Source of the DNA: Trichodelitschia bisporula
Lineage: Eukaryota; Ascomycota; Dothideomycetes; Phaeotrichales; Phaeotrichaceae
Direction: 5' to 3'
Length of the DNA stretch: 64,000 bases
Assembly (NCBI GenBank): GCA_010356995.1
Contig: ML996691.1
Coordinates: forward strand, 1 to 64,000
Part shown: positions 20,631 to 30,421 of the stretch, piece by piece
Layout of the letters: every line of letters starts with the position of its first letter
How positions within the stretch are numbered: position 1 is the first letter of the stretch
The notes under the pieces: model-generated
Database searches by the model: none
What the model was told of the DNA's origin: nothing
What the model saw: only the letters and a program-made list of their open reading frames with translations
Position numbers and translations under genes: made by a program

Positions 20631-21653
20631 CTAGTTCCCACCCCCGAGCTCGCGAAGGATATCGCCCTGGGGATCCGGCTCCGGCAGAGCAAAATGCTCC
20701 ACCCCCTCCAGCCACATTTGCACTGACTTGCGCTTATCCGCCAGCATCGGGACCTGCGTCCCCTCGGCATGTTTGGCCGCCATGCGCTTTGCGTACATGC
20801 GCTTCTGCTCCTTGACGTGCTGTTCCTTCACATGTTCCTCCTTTGAGCGTGGCTCCTCTTGTGCGCGCTGCTCTTTTTGGCGGATTGCCGTTATGAGCTG
20901 TGCACTCAGGCGCTTCTCGGCCTCGAGCTTTTGGAAGCTCGCGGTTGCGTGCCCAGTCGTCATTTTGCTGCGTTGTTGGATGTTCGGAGTTTCGGTAATC
21001 GTCGGTTTTCCTTCAGTGTTGCCGTAGCTCGGACTCTCTGGGGAATGTCTCTCCGGCCAACGGCTCGCCAAAGTGTCGTCAGGGACCTGAGAGTTCAGGG
21101 TCATGCTCTGTCGCCAGTTTGGGGAAGCGCTGAGACTTTTCCGCTTGCTCGGGGAAGGGACAATTGGAGAATGGACGCTTGTCCGCTTGTTCAGGAGAGC
21201 GCCAGCGGAGTGGATGCCTGCCCGCTTGTTCGGGGTGATGCCGGTTGCGGGCACGCTTGTCTGCTTGTTCGGAGAAGCGCGAGTTAGGGGTCGACTGGTC
21301 CGCATGTTCGGGGAGGCAGCTGCTGGTGGGACGCTCGTCCGCGTGTTCGGGAAGGCCACGACTGGAGGAACGCTGGTGCGCTTGTTCGGGGAAACGCTGA
21401 TCTGGGGTTTGGTCTTGGAGTAACGTGTCCTCGTGTCCGGAAGGCCGTCGACAATGTCCACGGATTTCTTCCCGAGAACTAGGTCTTCTACCCAGTTGTG
21501 GCCACCCGTCACGCCCGGGGATTGGGCGGCATCTCCAAGGCGTCTTGAGGGCCCTACCATTGTTGAGGAGGATAAGGTCGTTGAAGGTGAAGAGGGGAAT
21601 TGGATTTTGAAGGTGTGTTGTTGCAGAAAGATGTGTGTGGAAAGTTGAAGCAT
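20631..21653 (-). CDS. Unrecognised repeat protein with SPNKRTSVP-type tandem units
   Basis: A single frame of 340 residues from ATG 21653; a second possible start is Met32. Residues 88-183 hold about seven units of 13 residues with the consensus SPNKRTSVPxxxA. Each unit offers an S/T-P proline-directed phosphorylation site followed by basic residues. A charged helix follows (FQKLEAEKRLSAQLITAIRQ, then KEEHVKEQHVKEQKRMYAKR), then a short acidic tail. There is no signal peptide or membrane segment. The layout (disordered basic repeats plus coil) resembles cytoskeletal or chromatin-binding proteins, but no family is recognised. No intron is needed. Confidence 0.6.
   Translation of the reverse strand: MLQLSTHIFLQQHTFKIQFPSSPSTTLSSSTMVGPSRRLGDAAQSPGVTGGHNWVEDLVLGKKSVDIVDGLPDTRTRYSKTKPQISVSPNKRTSVPPVVAFPNTRTSVPPAAASPNMRTSRPLTRASPNKQTSVPATGITPNKRAGIHSAGALLNKRTSVHSPIVPSPSKRKSLSASPNWRQSMTLNSQVPDDTLASRWPERHSPESPSYGNTEGKPTITETPNIQQRSKMTTGHATASFQKLEAEKRLSAQLITAIRQKEQRAQEEPRSKEEHVKEQHVKEQKRMYAKRMAAKHAEGTQVPMLADKRKSVQMWLEGVEHFALPEPDPQGDILRELGGGN
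21105..21392 (-). repeat. 39-bp coding tandem repeat
   Basis: Seven degenerate 39-bp units encode SPNKRTSVPxxxA-like 13-mers. Units differ at most third positions as well as several residues, so the array is old or under selection for the motif rather than a fresh expansion. Confidence 0.7.
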
Positions 21654-21956
21654 ATGTTTGCCGTGGTGCTACCAAGGAGAGCAGAGCACCGTGTAGTTCT
21701 AAATTCTGAAAAGGATGTTCATGATGCTTTCGGCCGAACTATTTGATTTGTCAACTTGGTCCGCTTGAGATGGGCCTACAGCACGAGCACGCCGCATAGA
21801 AATGCACATCACAGTGCGCATCGGGTTCTTCTCCATCAGCAAGTTCGGGCGCTTGCTCCTCGAATTCGTTTTGGGCTCTTTTCTCACATGGAAACAGCCT
21901 TCCGCGCTTGTGAGACCAGCTAGCCAGCACTGCACCAGCCTCTCCCCTTCATTCAG

Positions 21957-22308
21957 CTAGAGCTCATGTCTCCGGGCTCGCGGGCGTCTGACCTCCGCAA
22001 TCCTCGAAATCACGGCTTTATCCGCCCAGCCCAAATATGCAATGAGCGTATCCACGCGCCACTTGTACAGCTTCAGTTTGCTAACGAGCGTGTCCGAACC
22101 CTCGATAGTATCAGCTGCCACTTCGATAGAGAGGCTGAGACGCTGACTTTCGGCGAGAAGCGCATTGCGGATCTGGCATATACCGTGCGCGTGATTGGCT
22201 AGCATCCATGCCTGGGCGTGGCGCGCGGCGGTCTGCTTGTGTGTTAGTAGGGAATACGTAGACCGACGGTGAGAAGAGAAACCATACTCTGTCGTATCTT
22301 TGACCCAT
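21957..22308 (-). CDS. Small unrecognised helical protein
   Basis: Exon 1 (22308-22288, MGQRYDR) joins exon 2 (22235-21957) across a 52-nt intron with a GTATGG donor and a CTAAC branch, giving 99 residues. The body is helical: QTAARHAQAWMLANHAHGIC, QRLSLSIEVAADTIEG, KLKLYKWRVDTLIAYLGWAD. No family is recognised. A further 5' exon cannot be excluded because exon 1 is very short. Confidence 0.4.
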
Positions 22309-23483
22309 TTTTAGCTTGACACTGGTGACTCTGCTGAAGATCGGGGGACAGGTGTTAGAGTGTTTGAGGACGTATGATGCAAGCCCAGATTGTGGAAATG
22401 TTGCGGTTTTTATTCTCCGTACGTCGAAATTGCGGTTCTAGTTGCCTGCAACCCGGTCTGCTGTCACCAGAAAGCCATTCTTTCATGCGACAAAGAGGGG
22501 GTATATGTGTCCAAAGCTGGGTAGACTTTCTATTCAAGAAGGGTAGGATCCAGATCCCCGTCTGAGACAGTCGCAGAGCGGACGCTTGTCCCAAAAGAAT
22601 CCGGAAGAACTCACAACCGCGATATACGTTTGTTCGGCAGCCTAGACATTCTTAGGACCCAGAACAGTCACCAGAAAGTTGTGGCCGCCTCTCAGAGCAA
22701 CTTTACGCACAAGTGCGGCCACGACCTTCCGGTGGCCTGACATGTCGGCCTGACGATATTTTGATATCGACTCACATATGCGTTCCAGGACCCGTTCGAA
22801 GCTTTTCTTCGCAGAACCCCGGTCGTGTGCGTATCCGGAACCAAGTATTCCAGAACGTTGGCTGGACTGCTGACGCCAGAAACAACGGAAGCTTAAGGAA
22901 GCGGAGACGGAGTGTGTCGATTTTGATAAAGAGATTTAGCAGCTCAACCCTGAACAGGAGAACTTCAAATTTTAGCCGTAGAACAAACAACAGTGCTTTG
23001 TGGTCGAAGTTCAGCGAGGAGAATTGGTGACGTTGAGCCTACCGTAGAGAACGTTCGAAGGGGATCCGATTCCAGCTTAGGCCCCGAGATCGCAGTCGCC
23101 ACGATAGGGAATATTTGCTGAGATGGTGTACCTAGTCCGTTTGCCTTCACGGCGGTGCATAATGGGGAGCCACAATTCCATGACCTTTTCGGTATGGACA
23201 TGGCGTCGACGCAAACAGTGCATCACTCTTCTAATGTTAGCTTCCAAAGTTAGCTTCCTCCTGTCTGAAGTGCTCGGGTCTCGCTCACCGTTAGGACCCT
23301 GAAGTTGACGGGTCTGAACAGTCCTCCACGAAGCTGGGACTCCGATTTCCCCGACATGTCGGGTCCTGCAAGGCCTCGTCCGAGAGTATATAGAATCCTA
23401 TCACCCTTGCCATCAACACACTCGACCTTCCATCTGCTCCACATCAAGTCTCAATAAACCATACAAACCTGCATCGCAAGAAA
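22309..23483. other. Gap with a decayed coil-like frame and a TATA box
   Basis: About 1.2 kb with no intact gene. On the plus strand at 22874-22975 a highly charged helical sequence (RQKQRKLKEAETECVDFDKE) is interrupted by stops and may be the remnant of a coiled-coil gene. A TATATA at 23387-23392 belongs to the next gene. Confidence 0.4.
23387..23392 (+). promoter_or_regulatory. Probable TATA box of the 23484 gene
   Basis: TATATA lies 92 bp before the ATG and is followed by a CT/CA-rich leader, a usual arrangement for strongly regulated fungal genes. Confidence 0.5.
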
Positions 23484-24742
23484 ATGCCAGCTGTCAGACA
23501 CGCTCTCAGGGATCCCACCCGCCACAATTTTGACTTTCAACACTCGCGATGGGCGTTGCATCCAACACCCGCCCCATACTCTATCCGGTCCTTGAAGAAC
23601 CGCCGCCGAAGTTCCGGACCGCTGCTTCTACGATATGCCTGGTCCAATGGCCGGGGATTGTATCGCAGAGATGTTGAGCCGGAGCCACTACCCGAGTAAG
23701 CCCATCGCCCCGGACGACCGCCTTGACTGACGTAGTCAGCGGTGCAAGCAGCGATACCGGATATGACGCTGACGTGGAGGACTTCGCATGTCCCACGAAT
23801 ACGGGCAACGCATGTCCCGCAAATACGGAATATCCATGTCCCACGAATGCGGACAACGTATGTCCCGCGAACTTCGACAACGGGCAGCACACCGATGACC
23901 CCGCCAACCCGAAATATGACTGGAAGCGGATCTCGCGTCCTTCAGCCCATGAAGATTCCTACGCCGACCGCGTTGGCTCGCCTGCCGAACTCGACCTGGG
24001 CGGATACTATCCGCCAAGTCAGCTTCCTCGACTGCAGCAAACGGTTGCTCCCCCGACTCAACCTGCAGTTGGCGTGCAAGTTACGCTCCATTTTAAAGTT
24101 TCAACACCCGCCGGGGCCGGGGATTTCTCTGTGAACGCAGCCAATACGCTCGGTCTCCACGTTACGGTACAGATTCCTTTGGCACCAGCCGTCAACACGA
24201 GCTCTGCGCAACAAGCCGAACCGGCGAATGTTCCAATCGGACATCCGCGTCACATTTATGGAGTGTTGGACACGTGGACCGCAGATGGTGTGAGGTGGCA
24301 GGCAATGAGAAGACGCTTCGCTGAGACTGATGATCTGGGAACCAACAACGATTTCGCCTCTTGGGAAGAGGAGGTGGTCCCTGCAAATGGGCTTGGAACT
24401 GTTGCGGGTATCGAGGGGGACAGCCACCCAACGGACCCGGAGGAGCCTCAGATAAAGGTGGAAGGTGGAACGCCGGACGGGGTGAGGGATGATGAGGATA
24501 ACAGCATACCTGGGATTGCGCCGAGTACCAACGGGGAAAGCCATCCGTCGGGCGCGGAGGAGACTCCGATAAAGGTGGAAGGTGAAACGCCAGAGTGGAT
24601 GCGGGGTGATGAGGGTGATGGCATGCCTGGGACTGTTAGGAGTACTGAAGGGGACAACCATTTGCCGGTCTCGGAGGAGCTCGACCCTCAGATAACGGTG
24701 GAAGAGGAACTGCCCGACTGGTTGAACATTAAATTGAGATAA
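23484..24742 (+). CDS. Unrecognised acidic protein with two kinds of internal repeat
   Basis: Exon 1 (23484-23695) is basic (SIRSLKNRRRSSGPLLLRYA). A 44-nt GTAAGC..CAG intron leads to exon 2 (23740-24742), 404 residues in all. Early in exon 2 there are four tandem 8-residue units of the form CPxNxxNx, giving four evenly spaced CP pairs. The middle (VGVQVTLHFKVSTPAGAGDF, LHVTVQIPLAP) looks like beta strands. The C-terminal third has three units of 39-41 residues containing IKVEG, IKVEG and ITVEE, each followed by TP or LP and an acidic stretch. IKVE fits the psi-K-x-E SUMO acceptor consensus. No signal peptide is seen and no family is recognised. Confidence 0.6.
23789..23884 (+). repeat. 24-bp coding tandem repeat, four units
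   Basis: Four perfect-length 24-bp units each begin TGTCCC and encode CPxNxxNx-type octapeptides. Divergence between units is moderate. Confidence 0.75.
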
Positions 24743-25684
24743 TAACATGGCTGGGTCTTCCGACGCTTGACTTGATCGGCGTGCGGAAAGCAGTGGACAG
24801 CAAGGTCAATCAAATGTCTCCTCGAGAGCAAAGAGGATGAAAATGAACTTGCATATAGGCTGCCGATGTGCGGTATGGCTTTATGCGAGTGCTCTCGTGT
24901 TGCCGTCCGCTAGAGGCTTCATAATCCATCAAACGACCTATTCAAATATCCATCGTGAATGAGACTATATCGCAGGCTTTCAAATCAGGCCTCGACGCGG
25001 ATCTGGCGCTTTCAACATCATAGAAGGCACGTACATGGAGGTGGAGAGGGCTTTAAATATACTTCGAGGCCTCGGAGGTCGGTGCTACTGGTCCGCCCGA
25101 GGGTTTGCGTTTCTATGCACCCATGGCACCCCGCTTATCTAGCCTTGATCATTCGAAGCAGACGGTGGGACACTCTGAGCTGTGGTAGTGGATAACTTGT
25201 GATAGTAGCATATTGGGCACAGGTTCGATACGAACTGAATTGACTATGTCTGAAATATATGCCCCTGATGCAGGTAGGATGCAATGCGACCAAAAGGCTG
25301 TCCAATTGAGAAGACAGTTAAGAGGGCCCCAAAAGGACACGTGGATCCAGAGTCAGTAGCATGAATTCTTGAGAATAATGTGGTGTTATGTGATGTCAGA
25401 AAATTCGTTGCAGGCTGTGGGCAGGGAGGTCGCCAAGAAGTCAAGATGCATGAGGTGACGTCGGGCGGCTAGCATTTTCGTTGCTCGGCAACGACCCCTG
25501 CAACATCAAACATCGAACACCCAAGCTCACCGCTGCACACTACTACCACCACATCCCTCTCCATCCAACGAACCCCACACCCACACCCGCCTCATCTCAT
25601 CGCTTGAGATCTCGCCGGTCTCAACACCGTATCCTCACTCACCACCCTCTTTTCCACTTTCATTCTATCCATATCACCGCAATC
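24743..25684. other. Intergenic, nothing recognised
   Basis: About 0.9 kb before the kinesin gene. The last 150 bp are CA/CT-rich, as expected for a leader. No gene or repeat is supported in the rest. Confidence 0.5.
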
Positions 25685-27685
25685 ATGAGCGTGCGCGTCG
25701 TTGCGCGTATCCGGCCGCTGCTGAAGCAGGAGTCCGCAAGCGACATCATCGTCCACGCTGCACCGGCTGGTGCTGACCCGCACGGCGCGCCTACAGTCGT
25801 GAAGATTCCGAATCCGAAGAATGATGCCGAGCAATTCAGCTTCCAGTTCAACAGCGTGTATGGCGCAGACGCGACGCAGCAGCAAGTGTTCGATTGCGAG
25901 GGTGAGTACTCGTCTCTAGTCGCTGAAAATACGCTAACTCGGATAGTTGCTCCTACCGTCAAACACCTTTTCAACGGCGGCGATGTCACCCTCTTCGCCT
26001 ACGGCGTAACCGGCACCGGAAAGACGCACACAATGCGCGGCGGCAAGTCGCTGGCAGACCGCGGCGTGATCCCTCGTCTTCTCAGTGGCATCTTCCGGCG
26101 CGGACGCAAGGTCATGTCCTCGGGCACCCACATCGAAGTGCGCATGAGTTATTATGAGATCTACAACGACCGCGTCTACGACCTTTTCGAGCCGCCGGAG
26201 AAGCGCACCGCGGCGGGTCTGCCCATCCGCGACAATGGCGGCAAGAGCGTTGTCGTCGGCCTCACGGAGCGTCCGTGCGAAACGCTTAAGGACTTTGAGA
26301 CGCTGTATGATGCTGCTAATATCAACCGTTCGACATCGGCAACGAAACTCAACGCGCATTCATCGCGCTCGCATGCCATTCTCTGTGTTAAGCTGCACCA
26401 GACAACCGGCGAGACGACGACAGTGAGCACAGCGTCGGCCATCGATCTCGCTGGATCGGAAGACAACCGACGCACGGAAAATAACAAGGACCGCATGGTT
26501 GAGTCGGCCAGCATCAACAAATCCCTCTTCGTCCTCGCCCAATGCGTCGAGGCCATCTCACGCAAGCAGCCGCGCGTCCCCTACCGCGAATCAAAAATGA
26601 CACGCATTTTGAGTCTTGGCCAGAACAACGGCCTGACAGTCATGATCCTCAACCTCGCCCCTGTGCGCTCCTACCACCTCGACACCCTCAGCAGTCTCAA
26701 CTTCGCCAACCGCACCAAGAAAATCGAGGTCGCGGCCCCACCCTCGCCCGAGCGGAAACTCCTCAACCGACAGCCTCTGCGGCCTCTCGCTGTTAACGCC
26801 CCCGTAATCGTCAACCCGGAGCGCAAAAAACTAACCAAGTCGTTCGCTGTCTTCACGGATAACGCGCGCGACCCGCCTCCGTCCTCGCGCGCAGCCCCGC
26901 GCCCGTTCAAACGCCCCAGCACGATGAGCAGCAACGCGAACACGAGCACGAGTAAATCCTCCGAACCCACCATCGCAGGTATGACCAAAGCCGACATCGA
27001 AGCCATGATCGAAGCGCGCCTCGCCCGCATGGCAGCCCCCCCAGCCCCCGCCCCCTTACCCGTGGAGCTACAGACCCGGTTAGCCAAACTCGAGGCCCGT
27101 GTCGCGGAAAAGGAGGACAGCGAGGGACTGCAGCACCTCCTGCTAGCGCGGCAGGCTCAAGCCCGTGGCGACGATGTCACGGCGCTGAGATTGTACACGC
27201 GTGCCCGGCCCTTCTTTCCCGGAAATGAGAAGTTACTCGCGCGGATTCGGGGCCTGGAGGAGAAGCTCAGGGATGTGCCTGGTGCGACGCCGGTGCGCCG
27301 GAAGAGGAGGGTTAGTGAAGCGAGTGAGTGGGCGCCGACGCCGGAAGTGGACGAGCGGCCGGTTAAGAGGGGGAAGTTGACGATTCATCGGGATGAGGCT
27401 ATTGAGATGGGGGCGAGGCCTAAGGTTAAGATGATGATTCATCGGGATGGGGAGGGGGAGGGACAGACGCCGCGGACGGCGAGTGTGTTGCGGATTATTA
27501 ATTCTCGCGACACTGGGATGATTCGTGGGCTGCACGGGGTGGGCGCGAAGAGGGCGGAGGCGATTGCGGAGGAGTTGTGGGCGCAGGATGAGGGGGAGAT
27601 TCGGGATTTGGCGGCCTTGGGACGGGTGAAGGGTGTTGGTGCGAGGTTGGTGGAGAAGTGGCGGGAGGGGGTTGAGGAAGTTTAG
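25685..27685 (+). CDS. Kinesin-10 (Kid/KIF22-like chromokinesin)
   Basis: Exon 1 (25685-25901) and exon 2 (25947-27685), split by a 45-nt intron, give 651 residues. The motor domain fills about residues 1-340: MSVRVVARIRP, P-loop GVTGTGKTHT, switch I NAHSSRSHAI, switch II DLAGSEDNRR and the closing LNFANRTKKIE. A Pro/Ser-rich stretch follows, then a short TPR-like helix pair (LLARQAQARGDDVTALRLYT) and basic DNA-binding-like segments. The C-terminal helix-hairpin-helix (INSRDTGMIRGLHGVGAKRA, then LGRVKGVGARLVEKW) is the mark of kinesin-10, which pushes chromosome arms along spindle microtubules. The ATG is the first in frame after the CT-rich leader. Confidence 0.9.
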   Translation: MSVRVVARIRPLLKQESASDIIVHAAPAGADPHGAPTVVKIPNPKNDAEQFSFQFNSVYGADATQQQVFDCEGEYSSLVAENTLTRIVAPTVKHLFNGGDVTLFAYGVTGTGKTHTMRGGKSLADRGVIPRLLSGIFRRGRKVMSSGTHIEVRMSYYEIYNDRVYDLFEPPEKRTAAGLPIRDNGGKSVVVGLTERPCETLKDFETLYDAANINRSTSATKLNAHSSRSHAILCVKLHQTTGETTTVSTASAIDLAGSEDNRRTENNKDRMVESASINKSLFVLAQCVEAISRKQPRVPYRESKMTRILSLGQNNGLTVMILNLAPVRSYHLDTLSSLNFANRTKKIEVAAPPSPERKLLNRQPLRPLAVNAPVIVNPERKKLTKSFAVFTDNARDPPPSSRAAPRPFKRPSTMSSNANTSTSKSSEPTIAGMTKADIEAMIEARLARMAAPPAPAPLPVELQTRLAKLEARVAEKEDSEGLQHLLLARQAQARGDDVTALRLYTRARPFFPGNEKLLARIRGLEEKLRDVPGATPVRRKRRVSEASEWAPTPEVDERPVKRGKLTIHRDEAIEMGARPKVKMMIHRDGEGEGQTPRTASVLRIINSRDTGMIRGLHGVGAKRAEAIAEELWAQDEGEIRDLAALGRVKGVGARLVEKWREGVEEV

Positions 27686-28155
27686 GGATGGGATTGATGA
27701 GCTTGGATGGAACTGGATACGATTACAGCTGTTGAGTGCTGTCTACTGTCTCCTTCCGTGTTGGAGATGTGCACTGCCTGGAAATGGAGTTTGCGGAACA
27801 GCGTGGATGGGTTTCGAGGGAGGGTCTCACGGTCAGTGGGGGCTTACTCTCTGCGTCGATATGTACACATCTTGAGATCGAAGTGTGCATAGGGACATGG
27901 ACGGCGGCATCAGCGTGGCGTTAGGCGGTGGTTCACGGGATCTGATGGGGGAACGAGGTCCGGCGGCGGCGTTTGAACATTACCAATTGCAACACACTAC
28001 ATGAACTACATACGGGGAATCATGCTGCACCCATGAACGTAACCAATTCAAACCACAGAAAAAAAGTCAAAACGCCATCCAACACTCCATACACCTAAAC
28101 ACCCCTTCCTCCTCCTATCCTTCCCCCTTCCATGCTCCCCGCACTATTTTTCCCT
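27686..28155. other. Intergenic between convergent genes
   Basis: This 470-bp stretch lies between the stop codons of the kinesin and the patatin-like gene and should hold both terminators. No motif is recognised. Confidence 0.5.
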
Positions 28156-30112
28156 TCACCGCGCAATAAACTCCGGCTTCCGCGCCAAATTCACAACCGG
28201 CGGCGGTCCATCCGCCTCCGGATATGGCAACGGCCTGCGCCCCCCGCGTTCCGGCGCATTCAACGGCGTCTTCGGCGGCAGCGGCGGCGGCAAGCCCGTA
28301 GGACCCCCTGGCGGCCCAGCAAGCGGCATACCTGGCACCATGCCCTCCGGATGCTCGCCCGAATACCGCGGACTCCCACCCGGCGGACTCGGACGCTGAT
28401 ACTGCGCGCCCACACCCGCGGCGCCCCCCTGCGGGACGAGGTCGCCGCTGTGTCGCGGACTGTCGTACACGAAGGGTTCGTCGGCCGTGACTACGAATTT
28501 GTCGTCGTCGGAGGGCGTGTAGCTGTTCGCATGCGACGCCGGGCGGCTGGGCACGGGCGCGGTGCTCGTCGGGCGGCTGGGGGGCTGGAGCGTAAAGAGC
28601 GGGTTCGGTCTCAGGTGCGCGAGATTCTGTGGTGGGAGGTCGTTGGCGGGCAATTCGATGGCGCCGGGGACGCGGGGCGGGACCGGGAAGCCGGGGTTCA
28701 GTGGGGGTGATTCCCAGCTATGCCGGCGGTTGGGCACGCTACCCGACTGAAGGCGATTCCAGCGGGCGTTTTGGCGCTGGATACGGGCGAGACGTTGGGC
28801 GGAGCCGAGGGTCATGGCTTGCACGTCTGGGGAGGCGAGATACAGTCTTGTGTTGGTGCTGATGTCGCCGAGGCGGTTCCACTCGTTCATGCCGAATTCG
28901 CCGACGCCGACGTCGACGTTCAGGCGGAAGTAGTTACTCGGCAGGACGTTGCGCTCCGCCAGATGCGTGGAGAGCATGTACTGGTGCGTCTCCTCACACC
29001 CCTCGATTTTCGAAATCAGCCTTCTCCGCGCTTCAGCGAAGTCGCCCATTCCGCCGCCGACGAAGCCCTCCCACCAAAGGTGTTGCTGGGCGTTTGTGCC
29101 AGATGGCCGCTTGCCGGTGCCGATGGAGACGAAGACGCCGATTTCGCGGCCAGGCCATTCGTTGCAGACTGCTTCGTCGAGGGCTACAGGGGCGGGGTTG
29201 TATTTCCCCGAGCCTTCGTCGAGGAATTCGCTGTGGCCGATGCGGATGGGTTTGAAGGCGAGGGCGGTGGCGGAGGTTGCGCGGCCGGCTTGCCATATTG
29301 TACAGCGGCTTTCTGGGGCGGGCTCTTTGCGCGAGTCGTAGGAGCGGAGCAGGATTGCGGCTCCTCCGCGACGGGTGCCTTTGTAGACGGCGGTAACGGC
29401 GCTGGGATGTTAGTCAGGCTGAAAGGGGAGGGGAAATGGAAACATACGTTTTCGTCCGGTTCTCACGCGTATCGTAAAGCAGTGCATTCGGGTCACCCCA
29501 TCCGCTCACGCTGCCACGCACGCTCTTGACGCCAATCTGGCTATACCGGCTAGCAACGCTAGGGGAGCGGTTTGGGCGACCGAATGCGCTCCCGGGCGTC
29601 ATGGGCAAGTCATCATCGCCCTCAACGTCAAGGGTGTCATTCCCTTCGTCCGCATAGACAGTGTGCTCGCGAACGCAGTCGCGGATCGCTTCCTCCAGCT
29701 TGCTGGCCTTGAACAGGGTAGAGCGGTACGGGATCCCAGCGATAGTCTTGTCGGTCTCGAAGACGCGCTTCGTCATGCGCACATACACGTCCTTGCAAGT
29801 CTCGATGCTAAGCCGCATGCGCCCCAGCATCAGCGCGATAAGCCCACCCGTCCCCGTACCGACGATGAGGTCGAAGTGATCGCAGGGCTTCGGGACTTCA
29901 TTCCGCTTCGGCGCACGCCCCTCGCTCTCAACGAAGGTCCGGTGCATGATTTCTTGCAGGATAATGAGCATCGAGTAGCCCCGCACGCCGCCGCCATCTA
30001 AATTGTCAGTGGTGTCAGAGGGTTAGGGTTAAAGTGGAGTGATGAACGTACCGAGTGAAAGCACCCGTAGCGGGGGACCCTTGGTGGTGTCTTTGCGGCG
30101 CAGGCCTTCCAT
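28156..30112 (-). CDS. Patatin-like phospholipase family protein with Gly at the nucleophile position
   Basis: Three exons (30112-30052, 29997-29448, 29401-28156), with introns of 54 and 46 nt, give 618 residues. The oxyanion motif LSLDGGGVRGYSML is intact near residue 20. The usual nucleophile elbow GxSxG reads DLIVGTGTGGLIALMLG here, so the catalytic serine position carries Gly. Downstream conserved blocks include FETDKTIAGIPYRSTLFKAS, FLDEGSGKYNPAP, NEWPGREIGVFVSIGTGKRP and EFGMNEWNRLGDISTNTRLY. The last 250 residues are disordered and Pro-rich. Patatin enzymes hydrolyse acyl esters of lipids with a Ser-Asp dyad. From memory, a fungal subfamily shares this GTGTGG form, so it may be a conserved non-canonical or non-catalytic branch. 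Confidence 0.85.
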
Positions 30113-30421
30113 TGTGCCTTGTGAGTTGTGGTCGGCGGGGTGTAGAGGGATGCCAGCAAAGTTCTAGGAAAACGATCGTGAGGTGTAGAGTGTTGATGTG
30201 TAGAGGTGCAGTGAAGTTGGTGATAGCTGACGCCTTGAGGTTGCGTCACCCACCGCCACCGACGCATTTAGCGCCGGCCAAGCACAGCCACTTTGTTGAT
30301 GCCCCAGGCATTCAAGCATCACGGTCATCGAAGGTCATCAAATGGTGTGACAGTAAGCATCACCGTCTATTCAGTGCATCTGTAGTTACATAATACATCA
30401 AGAGTTACTTCGCTCGCTGAA
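30113..30421. other. Short intergenic gap
   Basis: A 309-bp gap between the patatin-like start and the SLD2 stop, both on the minus strand. No motif is recognised. Confidence 0.5.

Noticed and set aside
20194-20634. 146-codon plus-strand frame
   Set aside because: Starts helical but becomes Cys/Arg-rich, overlaps the neighbouring stop codon and has no partner exon or domain.
30018-30033. Telomere-like GGTTAGGGTT
   Set aside because: Less than two repeat units, on the strand opposite to an intron of the patatin-like gene; chance or internal telomere-like sequence cannot be told apart.
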